From Janthinobacterium sp. CG3 (GTDB taxonomy: Bacteria; Pseudomonadota; Gammaproteobacteria; Burkholderiales; Burkholderiaceae_D), in NCBI RefSeq assembly GCF_000344615.1, contig NZ_KB467824.1, positions 2,234,702 to 2,298,701 on the forward strand: a stretch of DNA of 64,000 nt, in the 5' to 3' direction. A program made the translations under genes and the position numbers. Every line of letters starts with the position of its first letter. Position 1 is the stretch's first letter. The notes under the pieces were generated by a model. It had not been told where the DNA came from, made no database searches, and saw only the letters and a list, made by a program, of their open reading frames with translations. Below are positions 25,675 through 34,713 of the stretch, one piece after another.

Positions 25675-25987
25675 GGGTCCGCCTTGAAATGGTTGTGGGG
25701 AATCAGCGGGCATAGCGCACACTGCCATTCCAGAATATGGCGTCGGCGGGTTTCAATATTGATATATGGTTAATAATTATCTTTAAGCTAATTTAGGATT
25801 CCGCAAAGAATTCATTTTTTGGCCGCGGCGGCGGCGCTTTGCTTGCTGCCACCCCGGGCGCCGCGCGGTGGTAGTATGGTTTCACTATGCAGCCCCTGAC
25901 TTTAAACCTCGCCCCGGGACCGGGCATGCGCGCACTGGCCGCCACATCCGGCGTGCTGGCCGCGCCAGCGCCCGAAGGAGGCGCCCC
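25675..25987. other. Intergenic region between PEP-CTERM operon and sirtuin
   Basis: 313 nt between divergent genes. It holds an AT-rich island (about 25740-25825) that stands out from the GC-rich surroundings, with GATAAT on the minus strand as a possible -10 for the PEP-CTERM operon, and TAGTAT near 25872 on the plus strand for the sirtuin. I looked for the sigma-54 promoter (GG-N10-GC) often found before PEP-CTERM genes and did not find a convincing one. Confidence 0.4.
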
Positions 25988-26845
25988 ATGAGTGCCGCCA
26001 TGACGCCGCAGATGGCGGCAGCTTGCGCCGGCGAATTGGTCGACTTGTTCGCCCGCTATCCAAAGGTGCTGGTGCTCACCGGCGCCGGTCTCAGCACGGC
26101 TTCCGGCATTCCCGATTACCGCGACCGCAGCGGCGCGCGGCGCGGCAACGCGCCGGTGCAGGGGCCGGAATTCCGCCGCGACGAGGCGGTGCGGCGGCGC
26201 TATTGGGCGCGTAGCATGGCGGGCTGGCCGACGCTGGCGGCGGCCGCGCCGAACGCCGGCCATCGCGCCATCGCCGCGCTGCAGGCGGACGGCCGCCTGG
26301 CAGGCCTGGTGACGCAAAACGTCGACGGTTTGCACCAGCGCGCCGGCAGCGCCGACCTCGTCGAACTGCACGGCAGTATCCACGCCGTGCTCTGCCTCGA
26401 TTGCGGCGCGCGCTTCACGCGCCGCCTGGTGCAGGCGCAGCTGGAGAACGACAATCCGTCCATGGCCGGCGCGGTGGCGCTGCCGGCGCCCGACGGCGAC
26501 GCCCATCTGGAGCCGGCCTGCCTGGCCGATTTCCGGGCGCCGCGGTGCGCCCGTTGCGGCGGCACGCTGAAGCCGGACGTGGTGTTTTTCGGCGACGGCG
26601 TGGCGCCGGCGTGCAGCGCCGCCGCCGAGCAGGCGCTGGCGCGCGCCGACGCGCTGCTGGTGGTCGGTTCGTCGGTGATGGTGTTTTCGAGCTTTCGCCT
26701 GTGCAGGATGGCGGCCGCCGCCGGGAGGCCCGTCGCCGCCATCAATCTGGGCATGACGCGCGCCGACCATTTGCTGTCTTTCAAGACCGAGGCGCCGGCC
26801 GAGCAGGTGCTGCCCGCGCTGGTCCAGCGCCTCGCCCCGGCCTAG
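25988..26845 (+). CDS. NAD-dependent protein deacetylase, Sir2 family
   Basis: 285 aa; ATG 25988 has a perfect AAGGAGG, which overrules an upstream frame opening at 25868. NAD-binding TGAGLSTASGIPDYRD (residues 31-46), QNVDGLHQRAG (110-120), catalytic His128 in VELHGS, zinc pair CLDCG near 136-139 and CARCGG further on, then VVFFGDGV and VVGSSVMVFS. An insertion of about 25 residues between the two Cys pairs matches SIRT4-like class II sirtuins, so lipoamidase or acyl-transfer activities other than deacetylation are possible. Followed 133 nt later by fghA. Confidence 0.93.
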   Translation: MSAAMTPQMAAACAGELVDLFARYPKVLVLTGAGLSTASGIPDYRDRSGARRGNAPVQGPEFRRDEAVRRRYWARSMAGWPTLAAAAPNAGHRAIAALQADGRLAGLVTQNVDGLHQRAGSADLVELHGSIHAVLCLDCGARFTRRLVQAQLENDNPSMAGAVALPAPDGDAHLEPACLADFRAPRCARCGGTLKPDVVFFGDGVAPACSAAAEQALARADALLVVGSSVMVFSSFRLCRMAAAAGRPVAAINLGMTRADHLLSFKTEAPAEQVLPALVQRLAPA

Positions 26846-26978
26846 GCCGGCCTATCTGGCCGGCGGCAAGGCGCCGCGCTCAGCGTCGCGTCGAGCCGGG
26901 CGCGGGTCTTAAGCGCAATTCAGCGCCGGCCACCGCAGCGCCACTCTGGCTATACTGTCGGATTCGATAGGAGAAAGC

Positions 26979-27827
26979 ATGCTCGAATTGCTCAGTGAAC
27001 ACGCCTGTTTTGGCGGCGTGCAGCGTTTTTACCGCCACGATTCCAGCGCGGTCGGCTTGCCGATGCGCTTTTCGGTCTACCTGCCGGGCGCGCCCGCCGG
27101 CGCCAGCTTGCCGGCGCTGTTCTACCTGGCCGGTCTGACCTGTACGGAAGAAACCTTTATGGCCAAGGGCGGCGCGCAACGGGCCGCCGCCAGCGAGGGC
27201 ATGATCTTGATCACGCCCGACACCAGCCCGCGCGGCGCGGCCGTGCCCGGCGAGGCCGACAGCTGGGACTTCGGCGTCGGCGCCGGCTTCTACGTCGACG
27301 CCACCGAGGCGCCGTGGGACCGGCACTACAAGATGTACAGCTACATCCTCGAATTGCGCGAACTGGTGCTGCGCGAACTGCCGGTCGATCCCGGCAAGGT
27401 CGGCATTTTCGGCCACTCGATGGGCGGTCACGGCGCGCTAACGCTGGCGCTGCGCAATCCGACGCTGTTCCGCTCGGTGTCGGCGTTCGCCCCGATTGCC
27501 GCGCCGACCTTGTGCCCGTGGGGCAAGAAGGCCTTTAACGGCTACCTCGGCGCCGACGAGGCCAACTGGGCGCAATACGACGCCAGCGCGCTGATGGCGG
27601 GCTTGCGCGCGCCCTTCCCCGGCGGCATCTTGATCGACCAGGGGCTGGGCGACAAATTCCTGGCCGAGCAGTTGTACCCGGACGTCTTCGAAGCGGCCTG
27701 CCGCGCCGCCGGCCAGCCGCTGCAACTGCGCCGCCACGCCGGCTACGACCACGGCTACTACTTCATCTCGACCTTTGTCGACGAGCACCTGCGCTTCCAC
27801 GCCAAGTCCTTGAACGGCGCCAACTAA
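26979..27827 (+). CDS. fghA: S-formylglutathione hydrolase
   Basis: Esterase-D-type enzyme, last step of glutathione-dependent formaldehyde oxidation: splits S-formylglutathione into formate and glutathione. 282 aa, usual length. LAGLTCTEETFMAKGGAQRAA, SPRG, DFGVGAGFYVDAT and the nucleophile Ser147 in GHSMGGHGALT; the catalytic His lies in GYDHGYYFISTF. ATG 26979 is preceded by GGAGAAAGC. No adhC is adjacent. A 7-bp hairpin (27835-27851) follows the stop. Confidence 0.95.
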   Translation: MLELLSEHACFGGVQRFYRHDSSAVGLPMRFSVYLPGAPAGASLPALFYLAGLTCTEETFMAKGGAQRAAASEGMILITPDTSPRGAAVPGEADSWDFGVGAGFYVDATEAPWDRHYKMYSYILELRELVLRELPVDPGKVGIFGHSMGGHGALTLALRNPTLFRSVSAFAPIAAPTLCPWGKKAFNGYLGADEANWAQYDASALMAGLRAPFPGGILIDQGLGDKFLAEQLYPDVFEAACRAAGQPLQLRRHAGYDHGYYFISTFVDEHLRFHAKSLNGAN

Positions 27828-27834
27828 ACGCCGA

Positions 27835-27851
27835 GTTGGCGTGCCGCCAAC
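27835..27851. repeat. Hairpin after fghA
   Basis: GTTGGCG (27835-27841), loop TGC, CGCCAAC (27845-27851), eight bases after the fghA stop. No T tract follows, so intrinsic termination is doubtful. Confidence 0.35.
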
Positions 27852-27994
27852 GCCGACATCAAGCCCGCGCGTGCGCCGCTGGTTTTGCTTGACGTTCGCG
27901 GCACCGTCGCTTTGCGCCAGCATGCCCTGCACTCTTGCTGTTACCGCCACGGCACGGCCGCGCCTTGCCCTGGAGATACGCCCAATGTTAAAAT

Positions 27995-28013
27995 GAGAAT
28001 GATTATCATTTGA
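27995..28013. promoter_or_regulatory. Fur box before the TonB-dependent receptor
   Basis: The 19-bp GAGAATGATTATCATTTGA agrees with GATAATGATAATCATTATC at 14 or more positions, with the core AATGATTATCATT (27998-28010) palindromic. It is 41-59 nt before the receptor ATG, so iron-replete Fur should repress the gene. The same core precedes fur at 52266-52278. Confidence 0.85.
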
Positions 28014-28053
28014 TTCGTATTGAGCGCATCGACAGCAACCGAAAGAGCCACCC

Positions 28054-30129
28054 ATGAAACAGCTTCCCCGCAACACCTTGACCGCCACCGCCTGCGCCAT
28101 GCTGGCCGCGATGAACGCGTCCGCCCAGGGCGCCGCGCCGACGCCCGACGCGGCGATGGAAACGGTCCAGATCAACGGCAACTGGCTGGGTTCCGGCCTG
28201 CAAAACAAGGTCAAGAATTTCGCCGGCGCGCGCACCCTGGTCGAGCGCGAAGCGATTTCCGACTCCGGCGCCAGCAATATCGGCGACGTCATGCGGCGCG
28301 TGCCGGGCGTGCAGGTAACCGATAACTCGTCCAGTGGCGGCAGCTCGATTTCCCTGAATATCGGCGTGCGCGGCCTGGAGGGGCGCTATTCGCCGCGCTC
28401 GACCGTACTGCTCGACGGCTTGCCGATGGCCGTGGCGCCGTACGGCCAGCCGCACCTGTCGTTCGCGCCGGTCAGCCTGAACAACGTCGAGTCGGTCGAC
28501 GTCGTGCGCGGCGGCGCGGCGGTGCGCTACGGCCCGCAAAACGTCGGCGGCGTCATCGATTTCAAGACCCGCGCCATCCCCGACCAGGCCCTGGCGGCCG
28601 ACGCCAGCGTACGCTACAATAGCTACGCCGAAGGCGGCGGCAGCCGCCAGTACAGCGCCTTCGTCGGCGGACGCAACGAGGCCGGCCTCGGCCTGGCCCT
28701 GCTGTATTCGGCCACCCGGGGCAGCGCCTGGCGCCCGCACAGCGACGAGCAGGTCGACGACCTGGCGCTGAAATGGCGCTACGAACTGAGCCCCAGCGCC
28801 GAGGTCTACGGCAAGTTGAGCCACTACGAGGCGGCATCGGCCATCCCCGGCGGCCTGACGACGGCGCAATACGCCGCCGATCCGTTCCAGTCGGTGCGCA
28901 GCCACGACGCCTGGAGCGGGCGCCGCAACGGCGTCGACGTCGGCTACGTCAACGCCCTGTCGGCCACGCAGGAGTTCGAGGTGCGCGCCTTCTACCACCA
29001 GAGCTTGCGCGCCAGCGTGCTGGCCGACAAGGCCGACGCCGACGCCAAGAGCGTCGCCACCCAGCCGCGCAACTACGACGTTAACGGCATCGAGCCGCGC
29101 TATACGCACAGCCTGCAACTGGGCGGCATGCGCCACGACGTCACGCTGGGCTACCGCTACCTGCGCGAGCGCGCCGACGAAAGCAGTAGCACGCGCGTGC
29201 TGAAAACCAATATCGAGACCGTGACGCGGCGCTCCGACAACAGCACCGACGCGCACGCCGCCTATGTCGACGACCAGATTCACCTGGGCAAATGGCGCGT
29301 CACGCCGGGCCTGCGCGTCGAGGACATCAAGATGGGCCGGGTCGATCTGCTGACCGGCGCCAGCGAGGAAGTCGGCGCCAGCAAGGCCCTGCCGGTGTTG
29401 AACGTGGCCTATCTGCTCAGCAAGCAGGTGACGCTGTTCGGCAATTACAACACCTCGTTCGGCAGCATCCAGCATGCGCACTTGAACCTGAGCCCGTCGG
29501 GGAAATCGCTGCGCCCGGAGCTGGCCAAGACCGTCGAACTGGGCGCGCGCCTGAACCGCAAGGACTGGAAGGCCGAGGCAACCGTGTTCGACATGCGCTT
29601 TGACAACCAGTTTCAGTACCAGGCCACCGAGAAGTATTACCTGAACCTGGGCAAGACCCACCACCGCGGCCTGGAGACCAGCGTCGACTACACCTTCGGC
29701 CGGGCCGGCGCGCTGGCCGGCTTGAACGCCTACGCCACCTACGCCTACACCAAGGCCACCATCGAGGCCGGCGCCAACGCCGGCAACGACCTGCCCTACT
29801 ATTCGCGCACCACCGACACGCTGGGCCTGCGCTACGCGCTGGGCGGCTGGACCGTCAAGCTGTCGACGACGCACCAGTCGCGGCAGTTCGGCGACGAGCT
29901 GAACACCGTGGCCGCCAGCGCCGACGGCTCGACCGGTGTCATTCCCGGCTACCGGCTGTGGCAGACCCAGATCAGCCGCAAGTTCGCCGGCACGCCGGCG
30001 CTGGAATGGCAACTGGGCGTGAACAATGTGAACGACAAGCGTTACTTCACCCGCACCACCGATACCAACAAGGGCCAGATGGTGGGCGCGCCGCGCATGG
30101 TGTACGTGCAGTTGCTGAGCAAGTTTTAA
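28054..30129 (+). CDS. TonB-dependent outer-membrane receptor, FecA-like
   Basis: 691 aa. Signal peptide ends near ASAQG (residue 25-26); TonB box ETVQI at about 34-38. The plug domain (GASNIGDVMRRVPGVQV...) includes SPRSTVLLDGLPMAVAPYGQPHLSF and VVRGGAAVRYGPQNVGGVIDF, blocks shared with ferric-citrate receptor FecA. It ends in Phe (LLSKF) like outer-membrane barrels. The N-terminal signalling domain of FecA is absent, and no fecIR genes are nearby, so control is by the upstream Fur box alone. Ferric citrate or another ferric chelate is the likely ligand; certainty on substrate is low. Confidence 0.9.
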   Translation: MKQLPRNTLTATACAMLAAMNASAQGAAPTPDAAMETVQINGNWLGSGLQNKVKNFAGARTLVEREAISDSGASNIGDVMRRVPGVQVTDNSSSGGSSISLNIGVRGLEGRYSPRSTVLLDGLPMAVAPYGQPHLSFAPVSLNNVESVDVVRGGAAVRYGPQNVGGVIDFKTRAIPDQALAADASVRYNSYAEGGGSRQYSAFVGGRNEAGLGLALLYSATRGSAWRPHSDEQVDDLALKWRYELSPSAEVYGKLSHYEAASAIPGGLTTAQYAADPFQSVRSHDAWSGRRNGVDVGYVNALSATQEFEVRAFYHQSLRASVLADKADADAKSVATQPRNYDVNGIEPRYTHSLQLGGMRHDVTLGYRYLRERADESSSTRVLKTNIETVTRRSDNSTDAHAAYVDDQIHLGKWRVTPGLRVEDIKMGRVDLLTGASEEVGASKALPVLNVAYLLSKQVTLFGNYNTSFGSIQHAHLNLSPSGKSLRPELAKTVELGARLNRKDWKAEATVFDMRFDNQFQYQATEKYYLNLGKTHHRGLETSVDYTFGRAGALAGLNAYATYAYTKATIEAGANAGNDLPYYSRTTDTLGLRYALGGWTVKLSTTHQSRQFGDELNTVAASADGSTGVIPGYRLWQTQISRKFAGTPALEWQLGVNNVNDKRYFTRTTDTNKGQMVGAPRMVYVQLLSKF

Positions 30130-30216
30130 GGGGGGGGGCGGCTGCCAAGCGCCGGCGGGCCGCCCGGCGCAATCAAACCACCGCCGCCCCCCCCGGGGGT
30201 CGGACCCGGCTCTTTG
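30130..30216. repeat. G/C-tract inverted repeat after the receptor gene (repeat family copy)
   Basis: G9 then CGGC (30130-30142) is complementary over 12 bp to GCCGCCCCCCCC (30183-30194); G5 and GTCGGACC follow, ending in CCCGGCTCTTTG (30205-30216). That 12-mer recurs exactly at 42077-42088 and, inverted, at 37121-37132, each time beside a C/G tract at a gene end. It may serve as a terminator for convergent genes here. Confidence 0.6.
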
Positions 30217-30246
30217 TCGCTGGTTTTGCACGCGTCGCCGGCGCGC

Positions 30247-30891
30247 CTAGGCCTTGCCGGCGAATTGCCGCGTGAACCAGCTTGTGGCCAGCGCGGCGAC
30301 CTCGCGCAGCGCGCCCGGCTCCTCGAACAGGTGGGTGGCGCCGTTGATCACTTCGAGTTGTTTGTCGCAGTGCAGCGCGCCGAAGGCCATGCGGTTCAGG
30401 CTGATGACGTCGTTGTCGAGGCCGCCGACGATGAGCAGCGTCGGCGCCTTCACCGCCTCCAGCGCCGGCCGCCCGGCCAAATCGGGACGGCCGCCGCGCG
30501 ACACCACGGCGGCGATGTCGGCGCCGCGCCAGGCCGCCAGTTGCAGCGCCGCCGCCGCGCCGGTGCTGGCGCCGAACAGGCCCAGCTGCAAACCGCGCGC
30601 GTCGTCGTGCCCGCCCAGCCAGTCGGCCGCCTTGCCCAGCCGTTGCGTCAGCAGCGTGACGTCGAAGCGGGTGTAGAAGTCCTTTTCCTCTTGCGGATTG
30701 AGCAGGTCGAGCAGCAGCGTCGCCATGCCCGCCCGCTGCAGCGCGCAGGCGACCTCGTTGTTGCGCGGACTCAGGCGGCCGCTGCCGGTGCCGTGCGCGA
30801 ACAACACCACGCCCATCGCCTTGACCGGCAGTCCCAGCACGCCCGCCAAGCGCACCCCGTCCACCTCGATACTGACCAATTGCTCTTCCAT
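30247..30891 (-). CDS. Dienelactone-hydrolase-like alpha/beta hydrolase
   Basis: 214 aa; ATG 30891 (MEEQLVSIEVDGVRLAGVLG). Oxyanion region LFAHGTGSGRLSPRN, nucleophile in LGLFGASTGAAAAL, acid in VGGLDNDVI, His in INGATHLFEEPG. No signal peptide. It starts 11 nt after the phosphoribosyltransferase stop; the same two activities are found adjacent or fused in other proteobacteria, suggesting they work on related substrates. The substrate is unknown. Confidence 0.85.
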   Translation of the reverse strand: MEEQLVSIEVDGVRLAGVLGLPVKAMGVVLFAHGTGSGRLSPRNNEVACALQRAGMATLLLDLLNPQEEKDFYTRFDVTLLTQRLGKAADWLGGHDDARGLQLGLFGASTGAAAALQLAAWRGADIAAVVSRGGRPDLAGRPALEAVKAPTLLIVGGLDNDVISLNRMAFGALHCDKQLEVINGATHLFEEPGALREVAALATSWFTRQFAGKA

Positions 30892-30902
30892 CGCCGCCCC
30901 CG

Positions 30903-31613
30903 TCAGTTCCCAGGGCCGCGCTTGCGCCGCCCCGGCGCCGCGGAGTCGGCCGGCGCGTCGCGCCAGCAATCCCGCAGCATGGTTTCCACCTCCGCGTCGC
31001 TGATTTGCTCGAAGTTGCCATACCATGCACCGACGGCCCCGAATGGCTGCGGCACGCTCAGGCAGATGCATTCATCAACCAGCGCCCCCAATTGCTCCCG
31101 CGCCTCCCGCGCGCACACCGGCACCGCAACGACCAGCCGTGCCGGATGCGCCTGGCGTACCAATTGTACCGCAGCGCGCATGGTCGCGCCCGTCGCCACG
31201 CCGTCGTCGACGACGATGACGATACGCCCGGCCAAGGCCGGCGCCGGCCGGCCGCGCCGGTAGCGCAGCTCGCGCCGGACGATCTCGCGCAGCGCGTGCC
31301 GCGTGGCCGCCTCGATCAGCGCGTCCGGCACGGGGAAGGCGCGCAGCACGTCGTCCTGCAGCACGCGCAGGCCGCCGCTGGCGACCGCCCCCATCGCCAG
31401 TTCCTCGCGCAAGGGCAAGCCGAGCTTGCGCACCACCAGGATGTCGACTTCGACGCCCAGCGCGGCGGCCACCGCCGCGCCCACCGGCACGCCGCCGCGC
31501 GGCAGCGCCAGCACGATGGCGTCGGCCCGCCCCGCGTAGCGCGCCAGCCGCTTCGCCAGCAAGGCGCCGGCCTGCTCGCGGTCCTTGAAGCGCTTCAGTC
31601 TTGCCCTGGCCAT
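30903..31613 (-). CDS. Phosphoribosyltransferase-domain protein
   Basis: 236 aa. ATG 31613 has GGGGGGAGG about 8 nt upstream; longer frames to 31802 are unsupported. PRPP loop IVIVVDDGVATGATM, and N-terminal LALPRGGVPVGAAVAAALGVEVDILVVRKLG typical of the PRTase family paired with dienelactone hydrolase-like proteins. A nucleobase substrate cannot be assigned, and some family members may not be true transferases. First gene of a two-gene operon, divergent from the antiporter. Confidence 0.85.
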   Translation of the reverse strand: MARARLKRFKDREQAGALLAKRLARYAGRADAIVLALPRGGVPVGAAVAAALGVEVDILVVRKLGLPLREELAMGAVASGGLRVLQDDVLRAFPVPDALIEAATRHALREIVRRELRYRRGRPAPALAGRIVIVVDDGVATGATMRAAVQLVRQAHPARLVVAVPVCAREAREQLGALVDECICLSVPQPFGAVGAWYGNFEQISDAEVETMLRDCWRDAPADSAAPGRRKRGPGN

Positions 31614-31754
31614 GCCGCCGCCTCCCCCCTCGTCGCTTGCCGTCGCCATCACGGGTTTGACCGCCCGGCGGCGCGCGGGTTGCGCCGGCGGGCGCGCCGC
31701 CACTGCGCCAGCGCAAACGCCGCGCCGCACTGGCGCGGCGGGCACGCCGCACCG

Positions 31755-31760
31755 TATAAT
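31755..31760 (+). promoter_or_regulatory. TATAAT -10 candidate for the antiporter
   Basis: A perfect TATAAT 45 nt before the antiporter ATG, start predicted near 31767. No recognisable -35 lies at 17 nt. Confidence 0.4.
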
Positions 31761-31804
31761 TTGTTTCCCTAAAGTTAAGAGGCAGCCGCTTCGATCCGCC
31801 ACCC

Positions 31805-33445
31805 ATGCATACCGTCACAATCATCCTGATCCTGGTGCTGACCGTCGTGCTGTGCGGCTTCACGGCGCGCCTGCGCTGGGTCAGCGTGCCGCTGCCGCTG
31901 ATCCAGATCGCCGCCGGCACCGGCCTGGCCGCGCTGTTCGGCATGCAGTTACCGCTCGACCCGCAGATCTTTTTCCTGCTCTTCATTCCACCGCTGCTGT
32001 TCCTGGACGGCTGGCGCATCCCCAAGGGCGCCTTCTTCAGCGACGCCGGGCCGATCCTGTTGCTGGCCATCGGCCTGGTGCTATTTACCGTGCTCGGCAT
32101 GGGCGTGCTGATCGACTGGCTGATACCGGCGGTGCCGTTGGCGGTCGGCTTCGCGCTCGGCGCGATCCTGTCGCCGACCGACCCGGTGGCGGTCTCGGCC
32201 ATCGCCCGCGGCAACCCGGTGCCGCCGCGCCTGATGCACATCCTCGAGGGCGAATCGCTGCTCAACGACGCCTCCGGCCTGGTCTGCTTCAGCTTCGCCG
32301 TCGGCGCCGCGCTGACCGGCACCTTCTCGGTGCAGACGGCGGCGCTCAGCTTCGTCCAGGCCGCCGGCGGCGGCGTCCTGGTCGGCCTGGCGATCGCCTG
32401 GGGCGTCGGCTTTGTCAACCGCTGGCTGGTCAGCAAGGTCGGCGAGGAGCCGGGCCTGCAAATCCTCATCAGCCTGCTGATCCCCTTCGCCGCCTACCTG
32501 GGCGCCGAGGCCATCCACGGCTCCGGCATCCTGGCCGCCGCCGCGGCCGGCGTGTCGATGCATTACGCCGACTTGATCGGCCGGCCGCTGGCGGCCACGC
32601 GCATGCAGCGCGGCGCCGTCTGGGACACCGTGCAACTGGTGCTCAACGGCGTGATCTTCGTCATGCTCGGCGCGCAATTGCCGGCCACCATCGCCAGCCT
32701 GCCGGCGGCGGCCGCCGACGTCGGCGTCGGCAGCGCCTGGAAGCTGCCGCTGTACGTCGTCGTGCTGACCGTCGCGCTGACCTTCCTGCGCTTCTTCTGG
32801 GTCGGCGTGTCGATGAAACTCACGCTATTCCGCACCCACGGCGGCGCCGCCGGCGCGCGCCGCCGGCCCAGCCTGCGCCTGCTGATGGTGGCCTCGCTGG
32901 CCGGCGTGCGCGGCGCGCTGACGCTGGCCGGCATCCTGACGCTGCCGCTGCTGATGCCCGACGGCAGCCGCTTCCCGGCGCGCGACCTGGTGATCTTCCT
33001 GGCGATGGGGGTGATCCTGCTGTCGCTGCTGCTGGCCAGCGTCGCCCTGCCGCTGCTGACGCGCGCCCTGGTGTTCGCGCCGCCGCCGCGCCGCGCCAGC
33101 GAGGAGCGCATCGCCCGCGTCGCCGCCGGCGAGGCGGCCATCCGCGCGCTCGAGCGAGCCTGCGCCGGCCAGGCCGCCGCCGACCCGGACAAGGCCGTGC
33201 ACGCCGAGGCGGCCACGCTGTTGATCGAAGCCTACCGCCGCCGCGTGGCCTGCGGCGAGGGCAACGGCGACGCCGCCGCGCAAATGCGCCGGCTGGCCAA
33301 GGCCGAGCGCAGCCTGCACCGGCAGGCGCTGGGCGCCGAGCGCGACGAGCTGTACCGCCGGCGCCTGTCGGGCGAACTCGACGACGACATCCACCTGCGC
33401 CTGCTGCGCGAAATCGACCTGCTCGAGGCGACGCTGGAACATTAA
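31805..33445 (+). CDS. Na+/H+ antiporter, CPA1 family
   Basis: 546-aa inner-membrane cation/proton antiporter with about 12 hydrophobic segments in the first 420 residues and a 120-residue charged cytoplasmic tail. Conserved blocks: LLFIPPLLFLDGWRIPKGAF, ALGAILSPTDPVAVSAI and LEGESLLNDASGLV (the ND pair at the ion site), and LAGVRGALTLAGIL. Length and motifs are close to E. coli YjcE. Ion selectivity (Na+ or K+) is not readable. It has its own promoter region, divergent from the phosphoribosyltransferase operon. Confidence 0.93.
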   Translation: MHTVTIILILVLTVVLCGFTARLRWVSVPLPLIQIAAGTGLAALFGMQLPLDPQIFFLLFIPPLLFLDGWRIPKGAFFSDAGPILLLAIGLVLFTVLGMGVLIDWLIPAVPLAVGFALGAILSPTDPVAVSAIARGNPVPPRLMHILEGESLLNDASGLVCFSFAVGAALTGTFSVQTAALSFVQAAGGGVLVGLAIAWGVGFVNRWLVSKVGEEPGLQILISLLIPFAAYLGAEAIHGSGILAAAAAGVSMHYADLIGRPLAATRMQRGAVWDTVQLVLNGVIFVMLGAQLPATIASLPAAAADVGVGSAWKLPLYVVVLTVALTFLRFFWVGVSMKLTLFRTHGGAAGARRRPSLRLLMVASLAGVRGALTLAGILTLPLLMPDGSRFPARDLVIFLAMGVILLSLLLASVALPLLTRALVFAPPPRRASEERIARVAAGEAAIRALERACAGQAAADPDKAVHAEAATLLIEAYRRRVACGEGNGDAAAQMRRLAKAERSLHRQALGAERDELYRRRLSGELDDDIHLRLLREIDLLEATLEH

Positions 33446-33481
33446 GCGGGCGCCGCCGCGCACGGCGCCCCGGCCTCCAGT

Positions 33482-33497
33482 ATGATACCGTTACCAA
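33482..33497. promoter_or_regulatory. Possible GntR operator before its own gene
   Basis: ATGATACCGTTACCAA resembles the E. coli gluconate operator ATGTTACCGGTAACAT and shares 11 of 16 positions with the palindrome before gntK (37347-37362). It ends 16 nt before the regulator ATG, fitting autorepression. Confidence 0.5.
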
Positions 33498-33513
33498 CGA
33501 CACCCAACAGACC

Positions 33514-34542
33514 ATGACAAAGACTTCGAACGGCAAGAGCCGCGCCAGCGGCCGCGTAACCCTGGCCGAGGTGGCGGCGCACGCCGGCGTGGCGACGATG
33601 ACGGCCTCGCGCGCCATCAGCCAGCCCGACATGGTCTCGGCGGCGCTGCGCGCGCGCGTCGAACAGGCGGTGGCCGAACTCGCTTACGTGCCGAACCGGG
33701 CCGCGCGCGCGCTCGCCTCGGCGCACTCGAACGTCATCGTGGTGCTGGTGCCGTCGCTGTCGAACGCCGTCTTCACGGCGGTGCTGGCCGGCATCCAGGA
33801 CGCGCTCGACGCCGACAACTACCAGATCCTGATCGGCAACACGCGCTACTCCGACGCCGAGGAGGAAAAGCTGCTCGGCATCTACCTGCAATCGAACCCG
33901 GACGGCATCCTGCTGTCGGGCCTGAGCCACAGCGCGCGGGTGCGGCAGATGCTGGCCACGTCGCAGGTACCGGTGGTCTCGATGATGGACCTGGCCAGCG
34001 AGCCGGCGCAACTGTCGGTCGGCTTCTCGCAGCAGCAGGCCGGCCACACGATGACGCAGTATCTGATCGACAAGGGCCACCGCCGCATCGCCTTCCTCGG
34101 CGCCCAGCGCGACGAACGCACGCTCAAGCGCGCCGAGGGCTACCGCGCGGCGATGGCGGCGGCCGGCCTGGCCGACCCGCGCCTGGAGCTGATGGTCGAC
34201 GACCCGTCGACCATCGCGCTGGGCGCCGACCTGCTGGGGCGCATGCTCGCCAGCGTGCCCGATTGCGACGCGATCTTTTGCTGCAACGACGACCTGGCGC
34301 ACGGCGCGATCTACCAATGCCAGCGGCGCGGCATCGCGGTGCCGCGGCAACTGGCGATCTGCGGCTTCAACGACCTGCCGGCGTCGGCCTGGATGAACCC
34401 GTCGGTGACGACCATCGGCACGCCGCGCTACCGCATCGGCTTCGAGGCGGCGACGCTGCTGCGCGCCGTCATCAAAGGCGACACGCCGGCGGCCACCCGC
34501 ATCGACCTCGGCTTCACGCTGATGGCGCGCGAGAGCGCCTGA
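33514..34542 (+). CDS. gntR: LacI-family regulator, gluconate (GntR) type
   Basis: 342 aa. N-terminal HTH VTLAEVAAHAGVATMTASRAISQPDMVSAALR (about 15-46) with hinge YVPNRAARALAS, then a periplasmic-binding-like effector domain. GNTRYSDAEEEKLLGIYLQSNPDGILLSG is like GntR proteins that sense gluconate. Two candidate operators, one just upstream and one before gntK 2.9 kb away, support this. The yfi operon lies between it and gntK. Other sugar acids cannot be excluded. Confidence 0.85.
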   Translation: MTKTSNGKSRASGRVTLAEVAAHAGVATMTASRAISQPDMVSAALRARVEQAVAELAYVPNRAARALASAHSNVIVVLVPSLSNAVFTAVLAGIQDALDADNYQILIGNTRYSDAEEEKLLGIYLQSNPDGILLSGLSHSARVRQMLATSQVPVVSMMDLASEPAQLSVGFSQQQAGHTMTQYLIDKGHRRIAFLGAQRDERTLKRAEGYRAAMAAAGLADPRLELMVDDPSTIALGADLLGRMLASVPDCDAIFCCNDDLAHGAIYQCQRRGIAVPRQLAICGFNDLPASAWMNPSVTTIGTPRYRIGFEAATLLRAVIKGDTPAATRIDLGFTLMARESA

Positions 34543-34599
34543 ACGATCCCCTTGCGCGCGAAATACCAGGCCCTTGGCGTAATGAAAAAGTAATGCAAA

Positions 34600-34628
34600 T
34601 TAACAAGTCAATTTACTTTTGCTACACA
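34600..34628 (+). promoter_or_regulatory. Candidate promoter of the yfi operon
   Basis: TTAACA (34600-34605), 17-nt spacer, TACACA (34623-34628). The -35 is 5/6, the -10 only 3/6. It lies in an AT-rich stretch (34580-34630) that also contains AAAAGTAA/TTACTTTT arms. Confidence 0.4.
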
Positions 34629-34713
34629 TTTCCGTACAGTCGAGCCTGCCCGCGACGCGCGCCGGCGACGGCATCCGACGACGTCACCCGATCTACCGAT
34701 TTTTGAGGCCGCC

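Noticed and set aside
25675-25987. Sigma-54 promoter for the PEP-CTERM gene
   Set aside because: A TGGCAG-like block exists, but the GC element does not fall at the required 10-nt distance.
28006-30231. 741-codon open frame antisense to the TonB-dependent receptor
   Set aside because: Mirror frame of a real gene; composition skewed, no start signal, no motifs.
31585-34542. 985-codon frame crossing the antiporter into the LacI regulator
   Set aside because: Only the part from 33514 is a protein domain; upstream it is the wrong frame of the antiporter.
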